Assembly: GCF_900187995.1 (NCBI RefSeq)
Contig: NZ_FZNZ01000025.1
Span: forward strand, 1-63,449
From: Prevotella jejuni
GTDB lineage: Bacteria > Bacteroidota > Bacteroidia > Bacteroidales > Bacteroidaceae
DNA length: 63,449 bases
Reading direction: 5' to 3'
Below the pieces are notes generated by a model. The model was not told where the DNA came from and did no database searches. It saw only the letters and a list, made by a program, of their open reading frames with translations. Both the position numbers and the translations under genes were made by a program. Below, piece after piece: positions 17,976-27,583 of the stretch (positions are counted from its first letter, which is position 1; each line of letters opens with the position of its first letter).

Positions 17976-19445
17976 ATGAAGAAACTGCTTTTTCTCGTAG
18001 CTGGCTTGCTGATTGCAGCAGCTACGTATGCGCAAGTACAACGACCAAAGCTGGTTGTTGGGCTTGTTGTCGACCAGATGCGTTGGGATTACCTATACTA
18101 TTACAACGATGAGTATGGTAATGACGGACTGAAAAGACTGCTCAACCAAGGTTTCTCCTTTGAGAACACACACATCAACTATGCGCCAACAGTGACGGCT
18201 ATCGGCCACAGCTCGGTCTATACAGGCTCTATCCCAGCCTTTACAGGTATTGCTGGTAACTACTTCTATCAGAACGACAAGAGTGTTTACTGCTGTGAAG
18301 ATAATACGGTGAAGAGCGTCGGCTCTGATAGTAAAGAGGGCCAGATGAGTCCTCGTCGTATGCTTACCTCTACGATTGGAGACGAACTTCAAGTGGCAAC
18401 AGACTTCCGTTCAAAGGTGATTGGTGTGGCGCTGAAGGACCGTGCCTCTATCCTTCCTGCTGGTCATGCAGCCGATGCGGCTTACTGGTGGGATACCTCA
18501 GCAGGCCACTTCGTGTCATCTACCTTCTATATGGACAAACTTCCACAGTGGGTAGAGGACTTCAATGCAAAGAACCACACGGCTCCTAACTTTGATATCA
18601 AGGGTTCGACTCAGGGCGTTACGATGACTTTCAAGATGGCGGAGGCCGCATTGAAGAATGAAAAACTTGGTAAAGGAAAGGAGACAGACATGCTTACAAT
18701 AAGCGTATCGTCAACCGACATCATCGGACATCGCTTCTCTACACGTGGAAAAGAGAACCATGAAGTCTACATGCAATTGGATAAAGACTTAGCATGGTTC
18801 CTTAAGGTGCTTGATAAAGAGGTAGGTGAAGGCAACTATCTCCTCTTCCTTACAGCCGACCATGGTGCTGCCCACAACTATAACTATATGCGTGAACATC
18901 GTATTCCAGCTGGTGGATGGGATTATAAGCAGACCGTAAAAGACCTCAACGACCATCTTCAAGGGAAGTTTGGCGTGAGTCCTGTTATGGGTGAGGATAA
19001 CTATCAGTTCTATCTGAACGACTCACTCATTACTGCCGCAGGCCGTAAGAAGCAGGATATCATCGATGAGTCAGTAGAATGGTTGAAGCAAGATCCACAG
19101 TTCCTTTACGTCTTTGATGAAGAGAAGATTAGTGAGACTACAATGCCTGACGCCATTAAGGAACGTATGCAGAACGGCTATTTCCGTGGTCGTTCAGGTG
19201 AGATTGGTGTCGTAACCCGTCCTCAGTTCTTTGGAGGTAAGGACAGACCAGACTTCCGTGGGACCCAACATGGACAGCCATTCCCATACGACACGCACAT
19301 TCCTTTCCTCCTCTTTGGATGGAACGTGAAGCATGGTGCAACCAACGTCGATACACATATCGTTGATATAGCACCTACTGTATGTGCTATGCTACATACC
19401 CAAATGCCAAATGGATGCGTTGGTAAGGCACGAAATCAATTCTAA
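17976..19445 (+). CDS. PafA-like alkaline phosphatase-family hydrolase
   Basis: 489 residues with signal peptide (KKLLFLVAGLLIAAATYAQ). Metal-site and nucleophile landmarks of the phosphodiesterase/alkaline phosphatase superfamily: LVVDQMRWDYL (Asp ligand), APTVTAIGHSSVYTG (Thr nucleophile around 72-74), DIIGHRFS (Asp/His), TADHGAAHN (Asp-His pair) and GTQHGQPFPYDTHIPF. This is the PafA-type monoesterase of Bacteroidota, a periplasmic enzyme that frees phosphate from organic esters. It is single-gene here; TAAGTTTG at 17941-17948 fits a -7 box. Confidence 0.87.
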   Translation: MKKLLFLVAGLLIAAATYAQVQRPKLVVGLVVDQMRWDYLYYYNDEYGNDGLKRLLNQGFSFENTHINYAPTVTAIGHSSVYTGSIPAFTGIAGNYFYQNDKSVYCCEDNTVKSVGSDSKEGQMSPRRMLTSTIGDELQVATDFRSKVIGVALKDRASILPAGHAADAAYWWDTSAGHFVSSTFYMDKLPQWVEDFNAKNHTAPNFDIKGSTQGVTMTFKMAEAALKNEKLGKGKETDMLTISVSSTDIIGHRFSTRGKENHEVYMQLDKDLAWFLKVLDKEVGEGNYLLFLTADHGAAHNYNYMREHRIPAGGWDYKQTVKDLNDHLQGKFGVSPVMGEDNYQFYLNDSLITAAGRKKQDIIDESVEWLKQDPQFLYVFDEEKISETTMPDAIKERMQNGYFRGRSGEIGVVTRPQFFGGKDRPDFRGTQHGQPFPYDTHIPFLLFGWNVKHGATNVDTHIVDIAPTVCAMLHTQMPNGCVGKARNQF

Positions 19446-19526
19446 ATAAAAAACTACTTTACGCCATCTGGCATCTTTAATGGTTCCTTAGAAGGGATGT
19501 TAAAGATGCCACATGGACTCTATGTT

Positions 19527-20141
19527 ATGCACATTGCAATCGCAGGAAACATTGGTAGCGGTAAGACTACACTCACAACAATGCTCGCCAAACGCTATGG
19601 CTGGAAGCCAAGGTTTGAGTCGGTAGATTACAACCCCTACTTAGAAGACTATTATAAAGACATTAAACGCTGGTCGTTCCCTATGGAAGTGTTTTTCTTA
19701 AAGGAGCGTTTTAAGGACTTACTTGAGATTAGTAGGAGTGAAGAGTCAGTGGTACAGGACCGCTCTATCTATGAGGGTGTCTACGTCTTTACGGAGAACA
19801 ACTATGCCATGGGTAATCTTGACAACCGTGACTACGAGACTTATATGGAGCTATTCGAGGACATGACGGATGCTGTTCGGTTCCCCGACCTCATGATTTA
19901 TCTTCGTTCATCGGTCAGCCACCTCGTATCTAACATTGAGAAACGAGGACGGGAGTACGAGCAGAGGATGCCTTTGGACTATCTCGAGAACCTCAACAAA
20001 CGGTATGAGGAGTTTATCAAAGATAAATATAAAGGTCGTGTTCTGACGATTGATGTCGACCATCTCGACTATCAACACCGCCCGAAAGACTTTGGTTTCA
20101 TTACAGACAAGATTGATAGAGAGCTTTTCGGACTTTTCTAA
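19527..20141 (+). CDS. Deoxynucleoside kinase, paralogue 1
   Basis: 204 residues from the Met at 19527, where similarity to the next gene begins; an upstream Met would add ten unrelated residues. P-loop GNIGSGKTT (7-15), substrate motif ESVDYNPYLEDYY, the DRSIYEG motif and the lid region KRGREYEQR place it in the deoxyadenosine/deoxyguanosine/deoxycytidine kinase family. It salvages deoxynucleosides by 5'-phosphorylation. It is followed after 166 bases by a paralogue. Confidence 0.88.
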   Translation: MHIAIAGNIGSGKTTLTTMLAKRYGWKPRFESVDYNPYLEDYYKDIKRWSFPMEVFFLKERFKDLLEISRSEESVVQDRSIYEGVYVFTENNYAMGNLDNRDYETYMELFEDMTDAVRFPDLMIYLRSSVSHLVSNIEKRGREYEQRMPLDYLENLNKRYEEFIKDKYKGRVLTIDVDHLDYQHRPKDFGFITDKIDRELFGLF

Positions 20142-20307
20142 ACACTGTCAAGAAGTATCTAACCTCCTGTTGCACGATGGTTTGCAAAGGATAAAGAGGA
20201 ATAAACAAACTGACAATCAAAAACGAAATAAAAAGCCTATAACATTGATAGCTACCACCTTTCTTATAAGTGGTAGCCATGTGATAGGCCATAAGATATA
20301 ACATATT

Positions 20308-20928
20308 ATGCACATAGCAATCGCAGGAAACATCGGAGCAGGTAAGACTACACTCACCAAAATGCTCGCGAAACGTTACGGATGGAAAGCTCACTTTGAG
20401 CCAGTTGACAATAATCCGTACTTAGAAGACTATTATAACGACATGACACGGTGGTCGTTTAATTTACAAATCTATTTCCTCAACAAGCGTTTTCGTGATG
20501 TTGTAGAGATTTCGCAATCAAAGGATACGATTATCCAAGACCGTACTATCTTTGAGGATGCACGTATCTTCGCTCCTAATCTCTATGATATGGGACTCAT
20601 GTCAGAGCGTGACTTCAATAATTACACCGACCTCTTCGACCTGATGCTGTCCTTGGTAAAGTTGCCAGACTTAATGATATACATCCGATGCTCTATCCCT
20701 CGTCTCATTGATCACATACAACAACGTGGACGAGACTACGAACAAACAATGCGTATAGACTATCTTCGTGGACTTAACGAGCGTTATGAAGAGTGGATTA
20801 AGACCTACAAAGGACATCTGATGATTGTAGATGGTGACACAACAGACTTTCAAGACAACCCACAAGACTTCAAACGTGTCACCGACATGATTGATGACCG
20901 ACTCTTTGGCTTGTTCCCTATGGAATAA
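20308..20928 (+). CDS. Deoxynucleoside kinase, paralogue 2
   Basis: 206 residues, P-loop GNIGAGKTT, EPVDNNPYLEDYY, QDRTIFEDA, and lid QRGRDYEQT. About half identical to the gene before it, so the two arose by tandem duplication. In Lactobacillus, adjacent dAK/dGK genes make a heterodimer with split specificity; a similar pair is plausible here. The DRT rather than DRS motif may reflect a different base preference. Confidence 0.88.
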   Translation: MHIAIAGNIGAGKTTLTKMLAKRYGWKAHFEPVDNNPYLEDYYNDMTRWSFNLQIYFLNKRFRDVVEISQSKDTIIQDRTIFEDARIFAPNLYDMGLMSERDFNNYTDLFDLMLSLVKLPDLMIYIRCSIPRLIDHIQQRGRDYEQTMRIDYLRGLNERYEEWIKTYKGHLMIVDGDTTDFQDNPQDFKRVTDMIDDRLFGLFPME

Positions 20929-21041
20929 AACAAACCGTCTCGCTTTGGCATAATATTTGTTCTGTAAAAGTTACAAAAGTATTAATCAAGCCCTTCTTTG
21001 CCGTTAATTAACACGCAGAGGGCATCATACAATATATTAAA

Positions 21042-21974
21042 ATGGAGAAAGTAAAAACCCTGATAATAGGTAGTGGCCCTGCAGGATACACCGCAGCAAT
21101 CTACGCCGGACGTGCTAATCTGCAGCCAGTGCTCTATTCTGGTCTTCAACCGGGTGGTCAGTTGACCACAACAACGATAGTAGAAAACTTCCCAGGCTTC
21201 CATGAAGGAATCGATGCAAACCAACTTATGACGGAGATGAGACAGCAGGCTGAGGTCTATGGTGCCGACCTTCGTGATGGTTCTATCGTTAAAGCCGACC
21301 TTAGTAGTCGTCCTTTCCACCTCGAAGACGAGCGTGGCAACCAAATTGAAGCAGAGACTGTAATCATCGCAACAGGTGCCAGTGCAAAGTACTTGGGTCT
21401 GCCTGATGAGGAGAAATACCGTGGTCAGGGTGTCAGTGCATGTGCTACTTGCGACGGATTCTTCTATCGCAAGCGTGTTGTAGCAGTCGTTGGTGGTGGT
21501 GACACAGCCTGCGAAGAGGCGATGTACCTCTCTGGCTTGGCAAAAAAGGTGTATATGATTGTGCGCAAACCATACCTTCGTGCTGCAGAAATCATGCGTA
21601 AGCGTGTGACAGAGAAGGACAACATTGAGATACTATACAATACCAATACGGTCGGTCTCTTTGGTGAGAACGGTGTCGAAGGGGCTCATCTCGTTCGTTT
21701 CAAGGGCGAGGAGAACGAGGAGAACTTTGATGTTGCTATTGACGGATTCTTCTTGGCTATCGGTCATACTCCTAATACTGACCTCTTCAAAGGACAGTTG
21801 GATATGGACGAACATGGCTTTATCATCACCCAACCAAAGTCAACCGCAACGAGCATTGAGGGTGTCTTTGCAGCAGGTGACGTAGCCGACCCAACCTATC
21901 GTCAAGGCGTTGTAGCAGCAGGAACAGGTGCTATGGCTGCCATTGAGGTAGACCGTTTCTTACAGAAGCAGTAA
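21042..21974 (+). CDS. trxB: Thioredoxin-disulfide reductase
   Basis: 310 residues. FAD-binding GSGPAGYTAAIYAGRA (10-25), redox-active CATC at 134-137, NADPH-binding VVGGGDTACEEA, and the C-terminal FAD segment GVFAAGDVAD. NADPH-dependent reduction of thioredoxin. The following gene is a methionine sulfoxide reductase, which draws electrons from thioredoxin. Confidence 0.95.
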   Translation: MEKVKTLIIGSGPAGYTAAIYAGRANLQPVLYSGLQPGGQLTTTTIVENFPGFHEGIDANQLMTEMRQQAEVYGADLRDGSIVKADLSSRPFHLEDERGNQIEAETVIIATGASAKYLGLPDEEKYRGQGVSACATCDGFFYRKRVVAVVGGGDTACEEAMYLSGLAKKVYMIVRKPYLRAAEIMRKRVTEKDNIEILYNTNTVGLFGENGVEGAHLVRFKGEENEENFDVAIDGFFLAIGHTPNTDLFKGQLDMDEHGFIITQPKSTATSIEGVFAAGDVADPTYRQGVVAAGTGAMAAIEVDRFLQKQ

Positions 21975-22082
21975 TCAATACTAAAATATAGAAGGGTGTT
22001 TCAGAATCCATCAGATAGGATTTTGATACCCCCTTTGTAATTTCCTGCTTTCCTAACAAAACTCTTCATAACACTACAAACT

Positions 22083-23186
22083 ATGCGTAACATATTATCC
22101 ATACTGTGCACACTAATCCTTCCAACCATGGTTGAAGCCGCTACCTGTGGCTTACTGATGGCAGGGACAGTGGCTTGCACCAATAAGACAAAGACAGCTA
22201 TGACACAAACTGACTCTATCATCGCTCCTAAGACGAAGTTCACTCGTCCCGATGATGCCACCCTTAGAAAGATGCTTACGCCTGAACAGTATGCTGTAAC
22301 ACAGCAGGCTGCCACCGAACGACCTTTCACCAATGAGTATGACCATGAGTTCAGAGAGGGCATCTATGTAGATGTCACAACGGGAGAACCACTTTTCTCT
22401 TCTACAGATAAGTTCGATTCTGGCTGCGGATGGCCTGCTTTCTCAAAGCCAATCGACATGAAAGTCGTTACAAATCATACTGACACATCACATGGAATGA
22501 TACGTACAGAGGTGAGGAGTAAGACTGGTAAGGCACATCTCGGACACGTCTTCGATGACGGACCAGCATCGACAGGAGGAAAGAGATATTGTATCAACAG
22601 TGCTTCGTTGCGCTTCATCCCACTGAAAGAGATGAAGGCTAAGGGCTACGGAGCCTATATAAACTTAGTAAGACCAATGAAAGAAATATATGTAGCAGGT
22701 GGTTGCTTCTGGGGAACAGAGCACTATCTCAAACAGATAGAAGGCGTTACGGCTACCGAAGTGGGCTATGCCAATGGTATTATCAAGAACCCAACGTATG
22801 AGGAGGTATGCACAGATAAGACACAGTTTGCCGAAGCTGTGCACATTACCTACGACCCTAAAGTTATCAGCTTGGAGTTCTTACTGGGCTTATACTTTAA
22901 GTCTATCGACCCAACAAGTGTAAACAAGCAGGGTAATGACCGTGGTAGTCAGTATCGAACAGGTGTTTATTACACCGACCCAGCCGACCTCCCCACTATC
23001 AAGAAGGTGTTTGAAGAGGAGCAGAAGCAGATTAATGGTAAGATAGCCGTTGAGGTTAAACCCCTTAAAAATTTCTATACTGCAGAAGAATACCACCAAG
23101 ACTATCTTGATAAAAACCCCACTGGCTATTGCCATCTACCAGCTGCTCTCTTTGAGTATGCCCGCAAAGCCAAGATGAAGAAATAA
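22083..23186 (+). CDS. Bifunctional methionine sulfoxide reductase MsrB-MsrA
   Basis: 367 residues. N-terminal signal-like hydrophobic stretch ending near Cys32, possibly a lipoprotein site although the lipobox (TVAC) is imperfect. MsrB domain about 58-182, with SGCGWPAF (Cys115) and the catalytic Cys170 in [11 protein letters not shown]; MsrA domain about 200-360 with [10 protein letters not shown] (catalytic Cys208). Reduces both R and S epimers of methionine sulfoxide, here probably in the cell envelope. The two CxxC zinc pairs of many MsrB proteins are absent. The order B then A is the reverse of the Neisseria PilB order. Follows trxB by 108 bases. Confidence 0.92.
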   Translation: MRNILSILCTLILPTMVEAATCGLLMAGTVACTNKTKTAMTQTDSIIAPKTKFTRPDDATLRKMLTPEQYAVTQQAATERPFTNEYDHEFREGIYVDVTTGEPLFSSTDKFDSGCGWPAFSKPIDMKVVTNHTDTSHGMIRTEVRSKTGKAHLGHVFDDGPASTGGKRYCINSASLRFIPLKEMKAKGYGAYINLVRPMKEIYVAGGCFWGTEHYLKQIEGVTATEVGYANGIIKNPTYEEVCTDKTQFAEAVHITYDPKVISLEFLLGLYFKSIDPTSVNKQGNDRGSQYRTGVYYTDPADLPTIKKVFEEEQKQINGKIAVEVKPLKNFYTAEEYHQDYLDKNPTGYCHLPAALFEYARKAKMKK

Positions 23187-23190
23187 GTAT

Positions 23191-23232
23191 ATGCTCTGAC
23201 AGAACCATCCGCTCTCTGTCAGAGCATCTTTT
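23191..23232 (+). terminator. Terminator after msr gene
   Basis: Stem ATGCTCTGACAGA pairing with TCTGTCAGAGCAT, then CTTTT. Confidence 0.9.
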
Positions 23233-23322
23233 ATTGATAACGATTTGATAAGCTTAAGCGAAGGAGTCTACCTTATAGAATACACTTAGAAACGGCTCTT
23301 ACCTTGTCTCTCAACGACCTTT

Positions 23323-23410
23323 AGTAATGGTATTAAGCCGCCGCACAACTTGTGTTAAGCCTCTGGACAACTTGTATTAAACCTCTGAACAACTTGCGTT
23401 AATCCTCCTC
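23323..23410. repeat. 22-bp tandem repeat, ACAACTTG family (3-4 units)
   Basis: Units begin with ACAACTTG at 23345, 23367 and 23389, exactly 22 bases apart, with the shared ends TTAAGCCTC / TTAAACCTC / TTAATCCTC. A weaker fourth unit precedes them. Lies in the 330-base gap between the msr terminator and the DUF1460 gene end. Confidence 0.8.
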
Positions 23411-23517
23411 ACGAGTATATAAGAGGACAAGGCGGAATCCTTATAAGTATCGTTTGCATTTTAAGATACGGATGACAAGCTCATATATAGATGTAGCTTA
23501 TCAGCCAATAAAGGCTT

Positions 23518-24504
23518 TTATTGAATACGAGCAACACGTATTCCGAGGTTAGCAGGACGAGCCATCATATAGTTATAGAGCGTCTCTATGGGGTCAACCA
23601 CCCTATTTCCATTCTTCTTAAGATTAGAGGCATTCATGAGGTGGAGCCCATCCTTGTACCATATAGCAAATCCAAGATGTGTTGTGTCGAGCTCTCGTTT
23701 ACTCGTGACAATCGCAAGAATGTCACCATCACGAACTATCTCACGCAGGAGCTTACTGTTATTGAGTAGACTCTTAGGGATATAACGGACACTTGTACCA
23801 TTGGTTGCATCTTCTAACTTCTTAAGTTCTGCAACACGTTCAGGGCTGTTCTTCAACATATCATACAGTCTTGCATTCTGGCTCATATAGTTGATTTTCA
23901 AGGTCTGAACAGCTGTGAAAGGTGGAACTGGGTTGTTTATCTCTTTCACAAAACCCATGCGCTCATTATCTTCTAACCACCAATGGAAATAGTGTAGACG
24001 GTTTACATAACTCATCTTACCACCTCGATAGCGCACTTGTTCTAACTGATGTACATAGTTCGCAAAGCCTGTTTCGCCCCTTTTCGCACAAAGCGTAAGG
24101 GCTGTAACAGCCTCAACGTATGTCGTACAGTCTAATCCATGAAGATTAATAACCAGCTTTTCATCCTCATTCTTATCTAAGGTATGCGCTACGTATGGCA
24201 CCCCTATAAACTTTCGTGCAATCTTAATAACAAGCTCTTCGTTGGTGAGTTGCTGTCGTTGTGGTGCAAACTCTCGCAACAACTGACAAACCAGTGCACT
24301 GTCACTCTTCGTATAATCATCAAGATATGACGGTAGGGTGTTAGCCTGTTCAGTAGCGGATGCGATTGAGACAGTTGTTCTCTCCTGCCGTACTGTCACC
24401 TTCTTGTCTGCTGCAACATGCCCCTTTCCTTTCTGATCAGGCTTCGCACCACAAGCTGAGAAGGCAAAGAGTGCCGTAAAAATAAGCAAGTATTTTAGTG
24501 TCAT
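23518..24504 (-). CDS. DUF1460 lipoprotein (NlpC/P60-like peptidoglycan amidase family)
   Basis: 328 residues from the Met at 24504, which gives a lipoprotein signal (TLKYLLIFTALFAFSAC); an upstream Met would add 15 polar residues. The DUF1460 core carries the presumed catalytic Cys in HGLDCTTYVEAV and the His in TTHLGFAIWY, spaced as in NlpC/P60 papain-like enzymes. Family members cut peptidoglycan fragments; outer-membrane location is inferred from the lipobox. Confidence 0.85.
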   Translation of the reverse strand: MTLKYLLIFTALFAFSACGAKPDQKGKGHVAADKKVTVRQERTTVSIASATEQANTLPSYLDDYTKSDSALVCQLLREFAPQRQQLTNEELVIKIARKFIGVPYVAHTLDKNEDEKLVINLHGLDCTTYVEAVTALTLCAKRGETGFANYVHQLEQVRYRGGKMSYVNRLHYFHWWLEDNERMGFVKEINNPVPPFTAVQTLKINYMSQNARLYDMLKNSPERVAELKKLEDATNGTSVRYIPKSLLNNSKLLREIVRDGDILAIVTSKRELDTTHLGFAIWYKDGLHLMNASNLKKNGNRVVDPIETLYNYMMARPANLGIRVARIQ

Positions 24505-24576
24505 AACAATCTTTTCTAATGATAACCACAAACTATTATTAGGCATCAAACAATCTAATATTATAGAGAACTACGT

Positions 24577-25776
24577 TCACTTCTTCCTTCCAAAGTTAAA
24601 TCCAGCATAAACATTAATACTACCAAAGAAGTTATTAGTAGAGAAGTTGCTCCGTCGATAGTTATAAGCATGAAGGATAGTACTCATCCCTGCATACCAT
24701 CTGCTATTGTTCCATACCACACCAAAGCGTCCGATGCCATCGATATTGATATTATTAAACTTAAAGTCACTGATAGAGAAGCTGCGATGAGTTACGTCTC
24801 CCGAACTTCGTTTGTATGCCAGTGCTAAGGAGACAGAGCCTGCCAAGACCCAGTTACGGGCAAAAACCCAGTTATAAGCATAGCCACCACTAACAGAGAC
24901 ATCCGTGTACTTCACCTCACTGAACATCAGTGTACTATCAATCGGACTACTTGAGACACGATTGCCCAGGCGCTCTTTGATGACATCATTTAGTTCGTTC
25001 CAATCGACAGTTAAGGTATGCTGTGTATAACCAATGCCCAACAAAGGACTACCAGCAGAGCGACGTTGTATCGTACTCTGGCTGAATGCGGCCGGATAAG
25101 AGAACCGACGATGATTAAAGATATAATAAAGATTGAAGCCTTTAATGGTCGACGTCAGTCCACCAAAGTTCGTTCCACGTATTGGTTCAGTGTCTATATT
25201 CTTCCCAAGATACAACTGTCTGATTTTATAATCATTACCCGTTTTACGATAATAGATATCCAGTCCGAGCATTGAACTATATAAACTTAAATCATACTCT
25301 TGCCGAGGATTGTTATTCCTATGCCAGAAGTCCAAGTGTTTTATGTCCAGTGTGTAACCCAGAAATATCCATCTCCACCCGAAGTAAGGCCCTATACGCA
25401 CCGTAGCCTCAGGTGCGAAGGTTATGCTTTGTTCGCTTGAACTACTCAAGCGGTACACCTCGTACGTGTTAGTATTCTGTATCATAAAAGCGAAGTTATA
25501 CTTCTGAGGCTCAATATATGACGTATCAATCTCGTTGAAACGCTGTAGAAAGCTACCGCCCTTAGCAGCTTTTTCTTTCGACAAGACTGATGGCTCTGTT
25601 CTACGCATCCATCGCACAGAGTCTGTGGGCTGCTTAATAGGGAGTCTCTCTCCACTGTCCTTTCCCACAATAACACTATCGGTAATAACCGTAGAGGACA
25701 GCGCATACGCCTTTGTTCCCCCCAATAACAATAGGAGAAGACATAGAAACAGGTAGTCGTTGATAGTTAGCTTCAT
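24577..25776 (-). CDS. DUF4421 outer-membrane-type protein
   Basis: 399 residues with signal peptide (residues 1-25). The DUF4421 core is recognisable (DTSYIEPQKYNFAFMIQNT, and the APEATVRIGPYFGWRWIFLG stretch). Alternating beta strands and a C-terminal INVYAGFNFGRK suggest a small outer-membrane barrel. Function unknown. It is 72 bases upstream of the DUF1460 gene on the same strand and may share its transcript. Confidence 0.78.
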   Translation of the reverse strand: MKLTINDYLFLCLLLLLLGGTKAYALSSTVITDSVIVGKDSGERLPIKQPTDSVRWMRRTEPSVLSKEKAAKGGSFLQRFNEIDTSYIEPQKYNFAFMIQNTNTYEVYRLSSSSEQSITFAPEATVRIGPYFGWRWIFLGYTLDIKHLDFWHRNNNPRQEYDLSLYSSMLGLDIYYRKTGNDYKIRQLYLGKNIDTEPIRGTNFGGLTSTIKGFNLYYIFNHRRFSYPAAFSQSTIQRRSAGSPLLGIGYTQHTLTVDWNELNDVIKERLGNRVSSSPIDSTLMFSEVKYTDVSVSGGYAYNWVFARNWVLAGSVSLALAYKRSSGDVTHRSFSISDFKFNNINIDGIGRFGVVWNNSRWYAGMSTILHAYNYRRSNFSTNNFFGSINVYAGFNFGRKK

Positions 25777-25817
25777 GTGATTAATTAAATAGAAACAAAC
25801 GCCCAGAGGGCTTTCTT

Positions 25818-26801
25818 TTATATTTTACCAAGTATGCGGTCCATCACCCAATTAGTAGGTGTTGCGCTGATGCTCGTACAATCGCAGGCACCATAGCCTT
25901 GCATATCCTCTATAACAGACTTAATAATAGGGAGTTGGACGTAAGGAGGATTAGGAACCTCTATGTGTCTATCGCCCTGACTGGTGCAAAGGCGGATAGG
26001 AGCATACGTATAGACAGAGAATGAAAGGCGTCCTTTCGACCCATAAACCTCTATACGATCTTCTCGTGCACTCTCATGAGCAGCAAAGCACCAAGCACCA
26101 CTACCGGTCAAGCCTGTCTCAAATCGATACACAGCATTGACTGTATCTTCAAGGGAATAAAGCCCTGCACGATTCGCTGTGTAGCCATGTGCTTTAACAA
26201 TAACGCCAAACATATTCTGAAGTAGGTCGAGTTGGTGAGGCGCAAGGTCGTAGAAATAGCCGCCACCAGAGATATGCGACTGTAGTCGCCACGGCAGTTG
26301 CTCATTCTGTTTATAGTCTAAGTCACGCGGAGGGACAGCAAAACGCACCTGTACAGTAAGTATCTTACCCAATTCACCACTATCCACAATCTCTTTAACC
26401 TTCTTAAAATAAGGTAGGTAACGACGGTAATAAGCAACAAAGCACGGTATTCCCGTCTGTTCAGACACACGGTTAATACGTACGCAATCTTCGTAAGATG
26501 CGGCCAAAGGCTTCTCTATATAACAAGGTTTTCCAGCCCGCATTGCCATAATAGCAAAGGTAGCGTGGGCAGAAGGAGGTGTAGCGATATAGATGGCATT
26601 AACGTCAGGGTCGTCTACCAACGCTTGTGCATCTGTGTACCATTTACGGATACCCTGCCGTTCAGCATACGAACGGGCCTTCATCTCACTACGGCTAAAT
26701 ACGGCCACGACATGCGACCCCATCACTTCATTAAAGGCTGGTCCTGATTTCTTCTCAGTCACTTCACCACATCCAATAAATCCCCAGTTTATTTGTTTCA
26801 T
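25818..26801 (-). CDS. Gfo/Idh/MocA-family oxidoreductase
   Basis: 327 residues from the Met at 26801. Rossmann start WGFIGCGEVTEKKSGPAF, the EKPLAASYEDC motif holding the catalytic Lys, and C-terminal substrate domain with SGGGYFYDLAPHQLDLL. Acts on an unknown sugar or inositol derivative with NAD(P). No signal peptide, so cytoplasmic. It is divergent from engB and has a TATTTTTG -7-like box at 26882-26889. Confidence 0.88.
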   Translation of the reverse strand: MKQINWGFIGCGEVTEKKSGPAFNEVMGSHVVAVFSRSEMKARSYAERQGIRKWYTDAQALVDDPDVNAIYIATPPSAHATFAIMAMRAGKPCYIEKPLAASYEDCVRINRVSEQTGIPCFVAYYRRYLPYFKKVKEIVDSGELGKILTVQVRFAVPPRDLDYKQNEQLPWRLQSHISGGGYFYDLAPHQLDLLQNMFGVIVKAHGYTANRAGLYSLEDTVNAVYRFETGLTGSGAWCFAAHESAREDRIEVYGSKGRLSFSVYTYAPIRLCTSQGDRHIEVPNPPYVQLPIIKSVIEDMQGYGACDCTSISATPTNWVMDRILGKI

Positions 26802-26934
26802 TTGTCCTTTGTTTTCTATATCCAACATCAAGAATACAAAAGATGAGTATCCCTTTTACCGTACACCGCTCTTTTATTTCTGCAAAAATACGAAAAAACT
26901 ATCAACTGACCATTCTTAGCTATTAACTTTTTAG

Positions 26935-26942
26935 TATCTTTG
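26935..26942 (+). promoter_or_regulatory. -7 box of engB
   Basis: TATCTTTG, 37 bases before the engB ATG. Confidence 0.55.
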
Positions 26943-26978
26943 CAGAAAAGCTGTTTATAACACATACACATCATTAAT

Positions 26979-27578
26979 ATGATTATCAAGAATTCAGAAT
27001 TCACTATATCTTCACCGTCATTGGCTAAGTGTCCTGAGGATTCAAAGGCAGAATATGCTTTTATTGGGCGTTCTAACGTGGGCAAATCAAGCCTCATCAA
27101 TATGCTTTGCAACCATAAGGGATTAGCTAAGACATCAGCTAAACCAGGCAAGACCTTGCTTATCAACCACTTTATCATTAATAACGAGTGGTATTTAGTA
27201 GACCTCCCTGGCTATGGTTATGCCAAGAGTTCAAAGACAGTAAGGAACAAGTTAGAGCAGATGATAGCCCAGTATATCCTCCAACGCAAACAGTTAGTGA
27301 ACGTATTTGTGCTGATTGACATACGCCATGAACAACAGAAGATCGACCGTGAGTTCGTCGATTGGCTCGGAGAGAGTAATGTTCCTTTCTCTATTATCTT
27401 CACAAAAGCAGACAAGCTATCGCCTGCGAAGGCTAAATCAAATGCTTTGCTATGGATGAAGAAGCTACAAGACAGATGGGAGGAACTACCCCCCTATTTC
27501 ATTACGTCAGCTGAGAACAAGACAGGAAAGGAAGAAGTGTTAGATTATATAGACCGAATTAACAAGACATTAGAATAG
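26979..27578 (+). CDS. engB: Ribosome biogenesis GTPase EngB (YihA/YsxC)
   Basis: 199 residues. GTPase motifs: G1 [12 protein letters not shown] (30-41), G3 DLPGYGYA, G4 TKAD, plus the KPGKTLLIN switch typical of YihA. Needed for assembly of the large ribosomal subunit. Followed after five bases by the ABC-F gene, so the two are probably one operon. Confidence 0.94.
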   Translation: MIIKNSEFTISSPSLAKCPEDSKAEYAFIGRSNVGKSSLINMLCNHKGLAKTSAKPGKTLLINHFIINNEWYLVDLPGYGYAKSSKTVRNKLEQMIAQYILQRKQLVNVFVLIDIRHEQQKIDREFVDWLGESNVPFSIIFTKADKLSPAKAKSNALLWMKKLQDRWEELPPYFITSAENKTGKEEVLDYIDRINKTLE

Positions 27579-27583
27579 AACTC

